NCBI RefSeq assembly: GCF_005403045.1 | Contig: NZ_BJCL01000002.1 | Coordinates: 558,001-622,000, forward strand | Origin: Pseudaquabacterium pictum | Lineage (GTDB): Bacteria > Pseudomonadota > Gammaproteobacteria > Burkholderiales > Burkholderiaceae_C | Length of the DNA: 64,000 nucleotides | Direction: 5' to 3' | Shown: positions 8,700 through 17,407 of the stretch, one piece after another | How positions within the stretch are numbered: the first letter of the stretch is position 1 | Layout: each line of letters opens with the position of its first letter | The notes under the pieces: model-generated | Told to the model about the DNA's origin: nothing | The model's input: the letters and a program-made list of their open reading frames with translations, nothing else | Database searches by the model: none | Made by a program: the position numbers and the translations under genes

Positions 8700-9854
8700 G
8701 TGCCCCGCTCCGACGACGCCCCCGCCCCCATCGTCACTGCCACCTTCGCCCGCCAGCGCTGGCGCTGGACGGCCGTGCTGGCGGCCGTGCTGCTGGCCAT
8801 CGCCCTGGTCTGGCAGCTGGCGCTGTGGCAGCTGCGCGCCGCAGTGCTGCAGGCCCTGGGGCCCGGCGCCAGCGTCGGCGAGCTGCGGGTGGGCCTGGCG
8901 GCGGTGGAGATCGACCAGCTGCGCATCGCCGGCACGCCCCAGCCCGGCGGCGCGCCCTGGCCGGCCGCCGATGCGCTGCGCGCCGACCAGGTGCGCCTGG
9001 TACCCGACTGGCACAGCCTGTGGTCAGGCCCGCGCCACGGCCGGTGGCGGCTGCACAGGCTGCAGGTGCAGGGCGGCTACCTGTCGCTGCTGCGCGGCGC
9101 CGACGGCCGCATCCGGCTGCTGCCGTCCCTGCTGCCGCCGGCGCCCGCACAGGTGGCGGCCCAGGTGGCGGCACAGGGCCAACCGGCGGCGGCCCACAGC
9201 CTGGCCATCGACCAGCTGCAGCTCGACGGCACCGTGGTCGAACTGTTCGACGCCGCGGTGCGCCGGCCCGCCCACCGGCTGCGGCTGGAAGGCCTGCAGG
9301 TGCAGGCGGGCCCGCTGTCGCTGCCGCAGGCCCAGGCACCGACGAAGCTGCAGCTGCAGGCCGTGCTGAAGGGCCCGCGGCATGACGGCCGCCTGTCGCT
9401 GCAGGGCCAGGTGCACCTGGGCACGCAGGATGCCGCGCTGCAGGCCCGGCTGCAGGGCGTGGACATGCTGGCGCTGCAGCCCTACCTGTTGAAAGCCGGC
9501 GAGGGCCGCATCCGCGGCGGCCGGCTCGATCTGCAGCTGGACCCCACGGTGCAGCAGCAGCGCCTGCGCGCACCGGGCGTGTTGACACTGACCGGCCTGG
9601 ACCTGGCACCCGGCGGCGGCCTGGGCGGCCTGCTGGCCGGCGTGTCGCGCCAGGCGGTGCTGGCCGCGCTGGAGCGTGACGGCCGCATCACGCTGCGCTT
9701 CAGCCTCGACGGCCGGCTCGACGACCCGGCCTTCTCGGTCCACGAGAACCTCGCCCAGCGGGTGGGTGGTGCATTGGCCGAGGCGGTGGGCGTCAGCCTG
9801 TCGGGCGTGGTCGATGGCGTCGGCGGGTTGTTCAAGGGCCTGCTGGGGCGCTGA
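8700..9854 (+). CDS. DUF748/AsmA-like membrane-anchored protein
   Basis: A 384-residue protein with a short cytoplasmic N-terminus, one transmembrane helix at about residues 22-48 (WTAVLAAVLLAIALVWQLAL) and a periplasmic remainder. The periplasmic part has the repetitive beta pattern of AsmA/DUF748 proteins: GELRVGLAAVEIDQLRI, WRLHRLQVQGGYLSLLR, then a C-terminal segment ending in helices (LAEAVGVSLSGVVDGVGGLFKGLLGR). Such proteins are thought to help lipid traffic or outer membrane homeostasis. The family is assigned by pattern, not by a defining motif. The start is GTG. Confidence 0.65.
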   Translation: MPRSDDAPAPIVTATFARQRWRWTAVLAAVLLAIALVWQLALWQLRAAVLQALGPGASVGELRVGLAAVEIDQLRIAGTPQPGGAPWPAADALRADQVRLVPDWHSLWSGPRHGRWRLHRLQVQGGYLSLLRGADGRIRLLPSLLPPAPAQVAAQVAAQGQPAAAHSLAIDQLQLDGTVVELFDAAVRRPAHRLRLEGLQVQAGPLSLPQAQAPTKLQLQAVLKGPRHDGRLSLQGQVHLGTQDAALQARLQGVDMLALQPYLLKAGEGRIRGGRLDLQLDPTVQQQRLRAPGVLTLTGLDLAPGGGLGGLLAGVSRQAVLAALERDGRITLRFSLDGRLDDPAFSVHENLAQRVGGALAEAVGVSLSGVVDGVGGLFKGLLGR

Positions 9855-9926
9855 CCCCATGGCTGCCGGTGGAGCCCGGCGCTACAGTGGCTGCATCCCC
9901 TCCACGCCAGACTTGGCCCACTGCCC

Positions 9927-10988
9927 GTGAGCGCTTCCAACCCTGACCTGGTGCATGCCCTGCGCGGCGGCATCGTCGAGTCCTTCCACCGCGGCGCGCT
10001 GGCCATCGTCGATGCCGACGGCGCCACCGTGCTGGCCCTGGGCGATGTGCAGCGGCCGGTGTTTCCGCGCAGCGCCTGCAAGGTGATGCAGGCCCTGCCG
10101 CTGGTGGCCAGCGGCGCCGCCGATGCGCTGGGCCTGACCGATGCCGAGCTGGCGCTGGCCTGCGCCAGCCACGGCGGCGAGCCTGGCCATGCCGCCACCG
10201 CCGCCGGCATGCTGGCCAAGGCCGGCCTGGGCACCGAGGCGCTGGAGTGCGGCGCCCACTGGCCCTACAACGACAGCGCCATCAAGGCCCTGGCGGCCGC
10301 CGGCGCCCAGCCCAGCGCGCTGCACAACAACTGCTCGGGCAAGCATTCCGGGTTCGTCTGCCTGGGCTGCCTGCTGGCCCGCGAGGCCGGGCGGGATCCG
10401 GCCGAGTTCGTGCGCGGCTACATCCGGCCCGACCACCCGGTGATGCGCGAAGTCACCGCCGCGCTGGCCGCCGCCACCGGCGCCGACCTGGACCATGCGC
10501 CGGTGGGCACCGATGGCTGCTCCATCCCCACATTCGCCTTCCCGCTGCGGCAGCTGGCGCACGGCTTCGCCCGCATCGGCACCGGCGCGGGCCTCAGCGA
10601 CGGCCATGCCCGCGCCGCGCGCCGGCTGCGCCAGGCGGTGGCGGCCTCGCCGTTCCATGTGGCCGGCAGCGGCCGGCTGGACACCCGGCTGATGCAGCGC
10701 CTGGGCGAGCGGCTGTTCTGCAAGGTGGGCGCCGAGGGCGTGTACGGCGCCGCCCTGCCCGAGGCCGGGCTGGGCGTGGCCATCAAGATGGACGACGGCA
10801 ACAACGCCCGCGCCGCCGAGGTGGTGCTGGCCGCCGTGGTGCAGGCCCTGGTGCGGCTGGACGACGACGAGCAGCGCTTCGTGCAGGGCCTCAGCGACGC
10901 GGCCCTGGTCAACTGGAACGGCATCACCGTGGGCCGGCTGCAGGCCGCCAGCGGCCTGCGCGGCGCGCTGCGGGGCCTGCGCGCATGA
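9927..10988 (+). CDS. L-asparaginase, class 3 (Rhizobium etli type)
   Basis: A 353-residue enzyme of the zinc-containing class 3 asparaginase family (COG4448), which converts asparagine to aspartate and ammonia. It has the Ser-x-x-Lys pair in PRSACK (Ser49, Lys52), the HNNCSGKHSGF segment carrying the conserved metal-ligand Cys, and CASHGGEPGH and GTDGCSIPTFAFPL blocks. No signal peptide, so cytoplasmic. The start is GTG. It overlaps the downstream DUF4864 gene by an ATGA junction, suggesting translational coupling of two functionally unrelated products. Confidence 0.88.
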   Translation: MSASNPDLVHALRGGIVESFHRGALAIVDADGATVLALGDVQRPVFPRSACKVMQALPLVASGAADALGLTDAELALACASHGGEPGHAATAAGMLAKAGLGTEALECGAHWPYNDSAIKALAAAGAQPSALHNNCSGKHSGFVCLGCLLAREAGRDPAEFVRGYIRPDHPVMREVTAALAAATGADLDHAPVGTDGCSIPTFAFPLRQLAHGFARIGTGAGLSDGHARAARRLRQAVAASPFHVAGSGRLDTRLMQRLGERLFCKVGAEGVYGAALPEAGLGVAIKMDDGNNARAAEVVLAAVVQALVRLDDDEQRFVQGLSDAALVNWNGITVGRLQAASGLRGALRGLRA

Positions 10989-11422
10989 ACCGCCGCCGAG
11001 CCCTGGCCACGACCCTGGCGATGGCCATGATCGCCAGCCGTCCGGCAGCCGCCGCCCCGCTGTCCGGCCAGGAGGCCAAGGACGTGCGGGCGGTGGTCGA
11101 GGCCCAGCTGCGCGCCATGGCCGCAGGCGATGCCGAACGCGCCTTCTCCTACGCCGCGCCGGCCATCCGCGCGCAGTTCGGCGATGCGCAGCGCTTCATG
11201 GCGATGGTGGCCGGCAGCTACCCGATGGTGATCAAGCCGGCCGCCACGGTGTTCTTCCAGCCCACCCGGGATGCCGGCGGCGACGTGCTGCAGGTGGTGC
11301 AGTTGCGCGACACGGCCGGCAAGCTGTGGCGGGCGTCCTACCTGCTGGCACGGCAGCCCGACAGCCAGTGGCGCATCGCCGGCTGCGTGGTGGCGCCCGG
11401 CACGGCGACCGGCAGCACCTGA
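10985..11422 (+). CDS. Secreted DUF4864 domain protein
   Basis: A 145-residue protein beginning with a signal peptide (MNRRRALATTLAMAMIASRPAAA) that also has a weak twin-arginine flavour. The mature part resembles DUF4864: QEAKDVRAVVEAQLRAMAAGDAERAFSYAAP, then FMAMVAGSYPMVIKP and a C-terminal WRIAGCVV strand. The fold is expected to be NTF2/cystatin-like; biochemical role unknown. The ATG overlaps the stop of the asparaginase gene by ATGA. It is probably periplasmic. Confidence 0.75.
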   Translation: MNRRRALATTLAMAMIASRPAAAAPLSGQEAKDVRAVVEAQLRAMAAGDAERAFSYAAPAIRAQFGDAQRFMAMVAGSYPMVIKPAATVFFQPTRDAGGDVLQVVQLRDTAGKLWRASYLLARQPDSQWRIAGCVVAPGTATGST

Positions 11423-11429
11423 CCGGCCC

Positions 11430-13604
11430 TCAGCCGCGGCGGCGCTGCCGCGCCAGGCCGGCCAGCGCCGCCAGACCCAGGCCGAACAGCGCCCACTGCA
11501 CCGGCTCGGGCACGGCGGTGATCTGCAGCACCAGGCCCCCGTTGCCGTTGGCCGGCGTGTTGGTGACCAGCGCATACAGCTCGCCGGCGGCGTCTTCCCC
11601 GAAGCCGTGCACCGTCAAGCCGTTGGGCAGGCGACCGCCGGCCTCGCCCGGCAGCAGGAACTCGCGGATCAGGCCGGTCTCCAGGTCGGCATAGAACAGC
11701 CGGCCGTCCACCCGCGGCGGCGCATTGCGCAAGGCGAGGTCACCGAACACGTACTTGCCGACCAGCGCCGGAATCGCGCTGCCGCGGTAGACGAAGCCGC
11801 CGGTGATCGAGATGCCCTGGGTGTGGTCGTACTGCAGCGAGCCCAGCGTGCCCTGGATCGGGTCGACCAGGCCGGTGGTGCCGGGCTCGCGCGGGCCGAT
11901 GCTGCCGGCCGTCAGCGGCCCCGGGCCGTCGGGATCGGTGCGGTAGAAGACGAATTCGCCCTCCTTGACCGCCCAGCCGTGGTTGCCGCCCAGCACCACC
12001 CGGTCGATCTCCTCGATGTTGCGCTGGCCCACGTCGGCGGCGATCAGGTCGCCGGTGCCGCCCAGGTCGGTGCGGTCGAAGCTGAAGCGGTACGGGTTGC
12101 GGAAGCCGTAGGCAAAGGTCTCGGCCACCTGCCCCGGCCCCTGGAACGGGTTGTCCAGCGGGATGCGGTACTGGCCGTTGGCGCTGACCGTGTTCGCGCT
12201 GCCGGTGGTCAGCGCTGGTGCGATGGGGTCGATGCGCAGCATCTTGCCCAGTGGCGTCGACAGGTTTTGCGCATTGCCGCCCGGCTCCAGGTGGCTGGGG
12301 CCGACGTCGTTGGCATTGCCGCCGTCACCCAGGCCCAGGTACAGGTGGCCGTCACCGCCGAAGGCGATGGTGCCGCCGTTGTGGTTGCCGGCGTTCTTGC
12401 CGAAGGACATCAGCTCGCGGCGCGAGGTCGGGTCCACCTGCCAAGTGGCGGTGTCCATCTTCCATTCGGTGACCAGGTTGCGGTAGTTCTGCACCGCGCC
12501 GTTGGGTGCGGCCCAGGTGGGCTGGGTGCCGGCCGGGATCAGCTCGCTGGTGTAGGTGTACAGCGTGCGGTGGCCGGCGCTGCTGGCCGTGCTGAAGCCG
12601 GGATGGAAGGCCAGGCCGAGGAAGCCGCGCTCGTCGTTGGGATTGCCGGGGATGAGCGGCGGCGCCACCCGCGCCGACAGGTCCATCGCCGCGCCCGGCA
12701 GCAGGCTGCCGTTCTGCAGCACCCGCAAGAGACCGTTCTGCTCGACGATGAACAGCTTGTCGGCCACGCCGGGGGCGAAGGTGGCATAGGCCGGTGCGCT
12801 GAGGCCGGTGGCCACCGGGTTCAGGCGCACCGCAATGTCGCCGAACGGGATGGCCGGCAGCACCTGGGCCTGCGCCGGCAGCGTGCCGGCCAGCGCCAGG
12901 CCGGCGGCCAGGGCCAGCGGCGTGTTGCCACGCCGGCGGCGCATGGCGGCCATCAGCAGGACCAGCCCGCCACCCAGCAGCAGCGCCGCGCCGGGCTCGG
13001 GCACCGCGGTGACGTTGTCGACACCGAGCAGGGCCACCACCGGGCTGGGCGGAAACGCCGCCGCCGTCGCGTGCATCAGGGTCATCTGCGTCACCGCGGA
13101 CAGCACCTCGGCATGGCTGTGCAGCGCGCCCGGGCCCAGCGGGAACAGCACCGGCATCCAGCCGCTGCCGCTGGCCACCGGCACCGCCTGGGCCGAGATC
13201 GCCCGCGAGCCGGCGCCATCGGTGAACATCAGCCGCAGGCTCAGGTCGGTGCTGCCGAGGTTGCGCACATCCATGCGCAGCGCGGTGACGCCGGCGGCCA
13301 GGAAGTCACCCGTCCACGTGGCACCGGCGAAGGCCACCAGCCGGCCACCGGCCGAGCCGCCATTGGCCGTGAGCTGCAGGAAGGCATCGCCCGCGCCCAG
13401 CGGGCCGCCGCCGGCCACCACGGCCGGCGGGTTGGGGTTGCCGCCGCCGCTGGACCAGCCGTCCAGCGACGGACCGCTGAAGTCGTCGACCTGCCCCGGT
13501 TGCACCGCACCAGCCGGGCCGGTAGCCAGCACCAGCAGGGCGGTCACCAGGCCCGCCAACCGGGCCGACAGCCGGCCCACGCACTCCGTCCGCATCTGTG
13601 CCAT
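11430..13604 (-). CDS. Tandem PEP-CTERM fusion: jelly-roll-type PEP-CTERM protein + PQQ sugar dehydrogenase-like propeller with second PEP-CTERM
   Basis: One uninterrupted 724-residue frame that reads like two exported proteins in series. Residues 1-33 are a signal peptide. Residues ~34-200 are a carbohydrate-binding/jelly-roll-like PEP-CTERM protein ending in VPEPGAALLLGGG, a hydrophobic stretch and RRRRG. Immediately after comes a second signal-like segment (NTPLALAAGLALAGTLPAQA), then a six-bladed GSDH-like domain (FIVEQNGLLRVL, ERGFLGLAFHPGF, NHNGGTIAFGGDGHLYLG, FAYGFRNPYRFSFD, GGNHGWAVKEGEF). A second PEP-CTERM (VPEPVQWALFGLGLAALAG, then RQRRRG) closes the protein. Separate translation of the second part from the internal ATGs at 12953 or 12944 is possible, though no strong ribosome site precedes them. 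The enzyme part may oxidise sugars with PQQ; substrate unknown. Confidence 0.75.
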   Translation of the reverse strand: MAQMRTECVGRLSARLAGLVTALLVLATGPAGAVQPGQVDDFSGPSLDGWSSGGGNPNPPAVVAGGGPLGAGDAFLQLTANGGSAGGRLVAFAGATWTGDFLAAGVTALRMDVRNLGSTDLSLRLMFTDGAGSRAISAQAVPVASGSGWMPVLFPLGPGALHSHAEVLSAVTQMTLMHATAAAFPPSPVVALLGVDNVTAVPEPGAALLLGGGLVLLMAAMRRRRGNTPLALAAGLALAGTLPAQAQVLPAIPFGDIAVRLNPVATGLSAPAYATFAPGVADKLFIVEQNGLLRVLQNGSLLPGAAMDLSARVAPPLIPGNPNDERGFLGLAFHPGFSTASSAGHRTLYTYTSELIPAGTQPTWAAPNGAVQNYRNLVTEWKMDTATWQVDPTSRRELMSFGKNAGNHNGGTIAFGGDGHLYLGLGDGGNANDVGPSHLEPGGNAQNLSTPLGKMLRIDPIAPALTTGSANTVSANGQYRIPLDNPFQGPGQVAETFAYGFRNPYRFSFDRTDLGGTGDLIAADVGQRNIEEIDRVVLGGNHGWAVKEGEFVFYRTDPDGPGPLTAGSIGPREPGTTGLVDPIQGTLGSLQYDHTQGISITGGFVYRGSAIPALVGKYVFGDLALRNAPPRVDGRLFYADLETGLIREFLLPGEAGGRLPNGLTVHGFGEDAAGELYALVTNTPANGNGGLVLQITAVPEPVQWALFGLGLAALAGLARQRRRG

Positions 13605-13779
13605 GTCTCCTCCGTTGTCGTGGGCCAGCCCAGCGCGGCCCCGTCTGGGTGGACGCGCGCCGCGGCCGCGGTATTCCGGCGCGGCCGGCCCGGTGCGGCC
13701 TTGCTTCTAGGGGTGCACGGTCGGGCAGATGCCGGACTGCCGCCGGTCGCCCCCTTGTCGCTGCAGGGACAAACCAAAA

Positions 13780-13795
13780 TCGAACGGTCGTGCTA
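13780..13795. promoter_or_regulatory. Candidate TetR-type operator upstream of acyl-CoA dehydrogenase pair
   Basis: An imperfect inverted repeat, TCGAACGGTCGTGCTA, lies 50 bases before the ATG at 13846, followed by an A-rich run. Sites of the AACGnnCGTT kind are bound by TetR-family regulators of fatty-acid and acyl-CoA degradation genes in betaproteobacteria. The gene it precedes fits, but the match is imperfect and no such regulator is in the window. Confidence 0.3.
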
Positions 13796-13845
13796 AAAAA
13801 CGATGTTTGGCGCAACCCGGTGCGCCACCCCACGGAGACCCCACC

Positions 13846-15027
13846 ATGGATCTGCAATTCACCCCCGACGAACTGGCCTTCCGCGCCGAAGTCCGGCAAT
13901 GGGTGGCCGAGAACCTGCCCAAGGATCTGAGCCACAAGGTGTTCAACTCGCTGCGCCTGACGGAAGAGGATTCCCGCCGCTGGGCCCGCATCCTCGGCAA
14001 GAAGGGCTGGCTGGGCTACGGCTGGCCGACCGAGTTCGGCGGCCCGGGCTGGACCGCCGTGCAGAAGCACCTGTTCGAGGAAGAGTGCGCGCTGGCCGGT
14101 GCGCCGCGCATCATGCCCTTCGGCCCGGTGATGGTGGCGCCGGTGATCATGGCCTTCGGCACCAAGGAGCAGCAGCAGCGCTTCCTGCCCGGCATCGCCT
14201 CGGGTGAGGTGTGGTGGAGCCAGGGCTACAGCGAGCCGGGCTCGGGCTCCGACCTGGCCAGCCTCAAGACCCGCGCCGAGCGGCAAGGCGACCACTACAT
14301 CGTCAACGGCCAGAAGACCTGGACCACGATGGGCCAGTACGGCGAGTGGATCTTCTGCCTGGTGCGCACCAGCACCGAGGGCAAGCCGCAGACCGGCATC
14401 AGCTTCCTGCTGATCGACATGAAGAGCCCCGGCATCACCGTGCGGCCGATCATCACGCTCGACGGCGAGCACGAGGTCAATGAAGTCTTCTTCGACAACG
14501 TGAAGGTGCCCGCCGACAACCTGATCGGCGAAGAGAACAAGGGCTGGACCTATGCCAAGCACCTGCTGAGCCACGAGCGCACCAACATCGCCGACGTCAA
14601 CCGCGCCAAGCGCGAGCTGGAGCGTGTCAAGCGCATCGCTGCCCAGGAAGGCGTGCTCGACGACGCCCGCTTCCGCGACCAGGTGGCGCAGCTGGAGGTG
14701 GAGATCGTGGCGCTGGAGATGCTGGTGCTGCGGGTGCTGTCGGCCGAGAAGAGCGGCAAGAACAGCCTGGACATCGCCGGCCTGCTGAAGATCCGCGGCA
14801 GCGAGATCCAGCAGCGCTTCTCCGAGCTGATGATGCTGGCCGCCGGCCCGTTTGCCACGCCGTTCGAGCACGAGGCGCTGGCCGCCGCCGGCTGGCAGGG
14901 CGAGTTCGCCCACGCCGCCGTGGTGGCCCCGCTGGCCGGCACCTACTTCAACATGCGCAAGACCACCATCTACGGCGGCAGCAACGAAGTGCAGCGCAAC
15001 ATCGTCGCGCAGACGCTTCTCGCCTGA
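13846..15027 (+). CDS. Acyl-CoA dehydrogenase, pimeloyl-CoA dehydrogenase large subunit-like
   Basis: A 393-residue flavoprotein with the three-part acyl-CoA dehydrogenase fold. Family marks are GYSEPGSGSDLASLKTRA and GQKTWTTMGQYGEWIFCLVR in the central beta domain and TIYGGSNEVQRNIVAQTLLA at the C-terminus. It most resembles the PimC-type large subunit used on dicarboxylyl-CoA or branched acyl-CoA, which works with a PimD-type partner. The downstream gene looks like that partner, 14 bases away, so a heteromeric enzyme is likely. The start has a GGAGACC ribosome site. Exact acyl chain is not determined by sequence. Confidence 0.88.
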   Translation: MDLQFTPDELAFRAEVRQWVAENLPKDLSHKVFNSLRLTEEDSRRWARILGKKGWLGYGWPTEFGGPGWTAVQKHLFEEECALAGAPRIMPFGPVMVAPVIMAFGTKEQQQRFLPGIASGEVWWSQGYSEPGSGSDLASLKTRAERQGDHYIVNGQKTWTTMGQYGEWIFCLVRTSTEGKPQTGISFLLIDMKSPGITVRPIITLDGEHEVNEVFFDNVKVPADNLIGEENKGWTYAKHLLSHERTNIADVNRAKRELERVKRIAAQEGVLDDARFRDQVAQLEVEIVALEMLVLRVLSAEKSGKNSLDIAGLLKIRGSEIQQRFSELMMLAAGPFATPFEHEALAAAGWQGEFAHAAVVAPLAGTYFNMRKTTIYGGSNEVQRNIVAQTLLA

Positions 15028-15041
15028 GCCAGGAGACCACC

Positions 15042-16175
15042 ATGGATTTCGATTTCAGCGACGACCAGATCTCCCTGCGCGATGCAGTGGCCAAGTGGGT
15101 GGACAAGGGCTTCGACTTCAGCCGCCGCCATGCCATCGCCAAGGCCGGTGGCAAGACGCGTGATGTCTACAACGAGCTGGCCGAACTGGGCCTGACCGGC
15201 CTGGCCGTGCCCGAGGCCCAGGGCGGCCTGGGCTTCGGCCCGGTGGAGGCGATGGTGGTGATGGAGGAACTGGGCCGCGGCCTGGTCAACGCCCCCTACG
15301 CCGCCGGCGCCCTGGTGGCCCCGGCCCTGCTGGCGGCCGCACCGGATGCCGTGCAGTCTGCCTGGCTGCCCAAGATCGCCAGCGCCGAGGCGCTGGTGGT
15401 GCTGGCCCACCAGGAGCGCAGCGCCCGCTACCGGCTGCACCATGTCACCACCACCGCCACCCAGCAGGGCGGCGCCTGGGTGCTCAGCGGCCAGAAGAGC
15501 GTGGTGCCCGCCGCCGACGAGGCCGATGCCTTCATCGTGCCCGCACGCATCGCCGGCGCGGCCGACGCCACCACCGGCATCGGCCTGTTCCTGGTGGCCC
15601 AGGGCGCGGCTGGCGCCACCGTGTCGGCCTACCCGACGCAGGACGGCGCCCGCGCCGGCGAGCTGAAGCTGGCCGGTGCCACTGCCACGCTGATCACCGA
15701 AGACGGCTTCGCGGTGCTGGAGCAGGCGGTGGACATCGGCATCGCCGCGGCCTGTGCCGAAGGGGTGGGCGCGATGGACAAGATGACCGCCCTCACGGTC
15801 GACTACATGAACACCCGCAAGCAGTTCGGCGTGACGCTGGCCACCTTCCAGGCGCTGCGCCACAAGATCGCGGATGTGAAGATGCAGCTGGAGCTGGGCC
15901 GCTCGATGAGCTACTACGCCAGCCTGAAGCTGGGCGAGCCGGCGCCGCAGCGCCGCCGCGCCATCAGCCAGGCCAAGGTGCAGCTGGGCCAGAGCATGCG
16001 CTTCGTCGGCCAGCAGTGCACGCAGATCCACGGCGGCATCGGCGTGACGGACGAGTACATCAGCAGCCACTACTTCAAGCGCCTGACCATGCTGGAGATG
16101 GCCTACGGCGATACCCTGCACCACCTGGGCGAGGTGTCCTGCCGCATGACGGAGACGGCCGGCGTCTTCGCCTGA
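15042..16175 (+). CDS. Acyl-CoA dehydrogenase, pimeloyl-CoA dehydrogenase small subunit-like
   Basis: A 377-residue acyl-CoA dehydrogenase homologue of the PimD/small-subunit type. It has an N-terminal helical domain (FDFSDDQISLRDAVAKWVD), a divergent middle domain, and the C-terminal helices MNTRKQFGVTLATFQALRH and QCTQIHGGIGVTDEYISSHY. In such pairs one subunit often supplies the catalytic base and the other much of the FAD site, which explains low similarity within a pair. It follows the large-subunit gene with an AGGAGACC ribosome site and is likely co-transcribed. Confidence 0.87.
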   Translation: MDFDFSDDQISLRDAVAKWVDKGFDFSRRHAIAKAGGKTRDVYNELAELGLTGLAVPEAQGGLGFGPVEAMVVMEELGRGLVNAPYAAGALVAPALLAAAPDAVQSAWLPKIASAEALVVLAHQERSARYRLHHVTTTATQQGGAWVLSGQKSVVPAADEADAFIVPARIAGAADATTGIGLFLVAQGAAGATVSAYPTQDGARAGELKLAGATATLITEDGFAVLEQAVDIGIAAACAEGVGAMDKMTALTVDYMNTRKQFGVTLATFQALRHKIADVKMQLELGRSMSYYASLKLGEPAPQRRRAISQAKVQLGQSMRFVGQQCTQIHGGIGVTDEYISSHYFKRLTMLEMAYGDTLHHLGEVSCRMTETAGVFA

Positions 16176-16339
16176 CGGCACCGCGCCTCTGCCTGCACAG
16201 CGGCCGGCGACGGCCGCTTTGCGTTTGGATGTGCAGAACGCTGCGGCGGGCGGCTACAGTGCGCCACCCACGGGAGCCCTCGCAGCACGCCAAGACGGCC
16301 CAGACTGTCGCCTGCTGCTCCAGACCGAGATCCCAGCCG

Positions 16340-17407
16340 ATGCCGCTGACCGACCGCTGCGCCCGCCTGTTCCGCCACGCCCTGCCCCTGCTGGCGGCCC
16401 TGTCCGTCCTGCCCGCCGCCCAGCCGGCGCTGGCCTGGGAACCCACGGCCCCGATCGAGCTGGTGGTGCCCGCCGGCACCGGTGGCGGCGCCGACCAGAT
16501 GGCCCGCTTCATCGCCCAGCTGGCCACCGGCAAGCAGCTGCTGCGCCAGCCGATCAACGTGGTCAACCAGCCCGGCAACTCGGGCATGGACGGCTTGATG
16601 GACATCAAGGCCAGCAAGGGCAACCCGCACAAGCTGGTGATCACGCTGTCGAACCTGTTCACCGCGCCGCTGGCCACCGGCGTCGACTTCCAGTGGCGCG
16701 ACATCACGCCGGTGCAGATGCTGGCGCTCGACCAGTTCGTGCTGTGGGTCAACGCCACGGCACCGCACAAGACCGCCAAGGACCTGCTCGACGCGCTGCG
16801 TGCCGCGCCACCGGGCACCTTCAAGCTGGGCGGCACCGGCAGCAAGCAGGAAGACCAGCTGATCGGCGTGCTGCTGGAGACAGCCGCTGCCACCCGCATC
16901 ACCTACGTGCCGCTGAAGGGCGGCGGCGACGTGGCCCGCGCGCTGGCCGCCGGCGAGGTGGACATGACCGTCAACAACCCGATCGAGGCCGAGGCGCTGT
17001 GGCGCCAGGGCAAGCTGCGGCCGCTGTGCGTGTTCGACGGCCAGCGGCTCGACACTCCCGGCAAGCTGTCCGGCGGCCAGGGCTGGACCGACCTGCCCAC
17101 CTGCATGTCGGTGGGCATCCCGGCGCAGTACCTGATGCTGCGCGGCATCTTCACCACGCCCGGCGCCACGCCAGAGCAAGTGGCGTTCTACGTGCAGCTG
17201 TTCGACAAGCTGCGCGCCACGCCCGAGTGGAAGGACTTCATGGCCCGCGGCGCCTTCAAGCAGACGGCCATGAGCGGCGATGCCTTCGGTGAGTGGCTGG
17301 ACAAGGCCAGCCGCTACCACGCGGTGCTGATGCGTGAATCCAAGTTGAAGGCAGCACCCGGCGCGGCGCCCCAGCCGGCACCGGCCCCGGCACCCGCCAA
17401 GAAGTGA
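16340..17407 (+). CDS. Tripartite tricarboxylate transporter (Bug-type) substrate-binding protein
   Basis: A 355-residue periplasmic binding protein with a signal peptide ending near QPALAWE. The mature start EPTAPIELVVPAGTGGGADQ is the Bug/TctC signature in which the ligand carboxylate is held by the GTGGGAD loop. VVNQPGNSGMDG and ITYVPLKGGGDVARALAAGEVDM are further family blocks. The C-terminus has an unusual Ala/Pro tail ending APAKK. No TctA/TctB membrane genes are nearby, so it is an orphan receptor that may share a transporter or act as a sensor. It overlaps the next gene by GTGA. Confidence 0.88.
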   Translation: MPLTDRCARLFRHALPLLAALSVLPAAQPALAWEPTAPIELVVPAGTGGGADQMARFIAQLATGKQLLRQPINVVNQPGNSGMDGLMDIKASKGNPHKLVITLSNLFTAPLATGVDFQWRDITPVQMLALDQFVLWVNATAPHKTAKDLLDALRAAPPGTFKLGGTGSKQEDQLIGVLLETAAATRITYVPLKGGGDVARALAAGEVDMTVNNPIEAEALWRQGKLRPLCVFDGQRLDTPGKLSGGQGWTDLPTCMSVGIPAQYLMLRGIFTTPGATPEQVAFYVQLFDKLRATPEWKDFMARGAFKQTAMSGDAFGEWLDKASRYHAVLMRESKLKAAPGAAPQPAPAPAPAKK

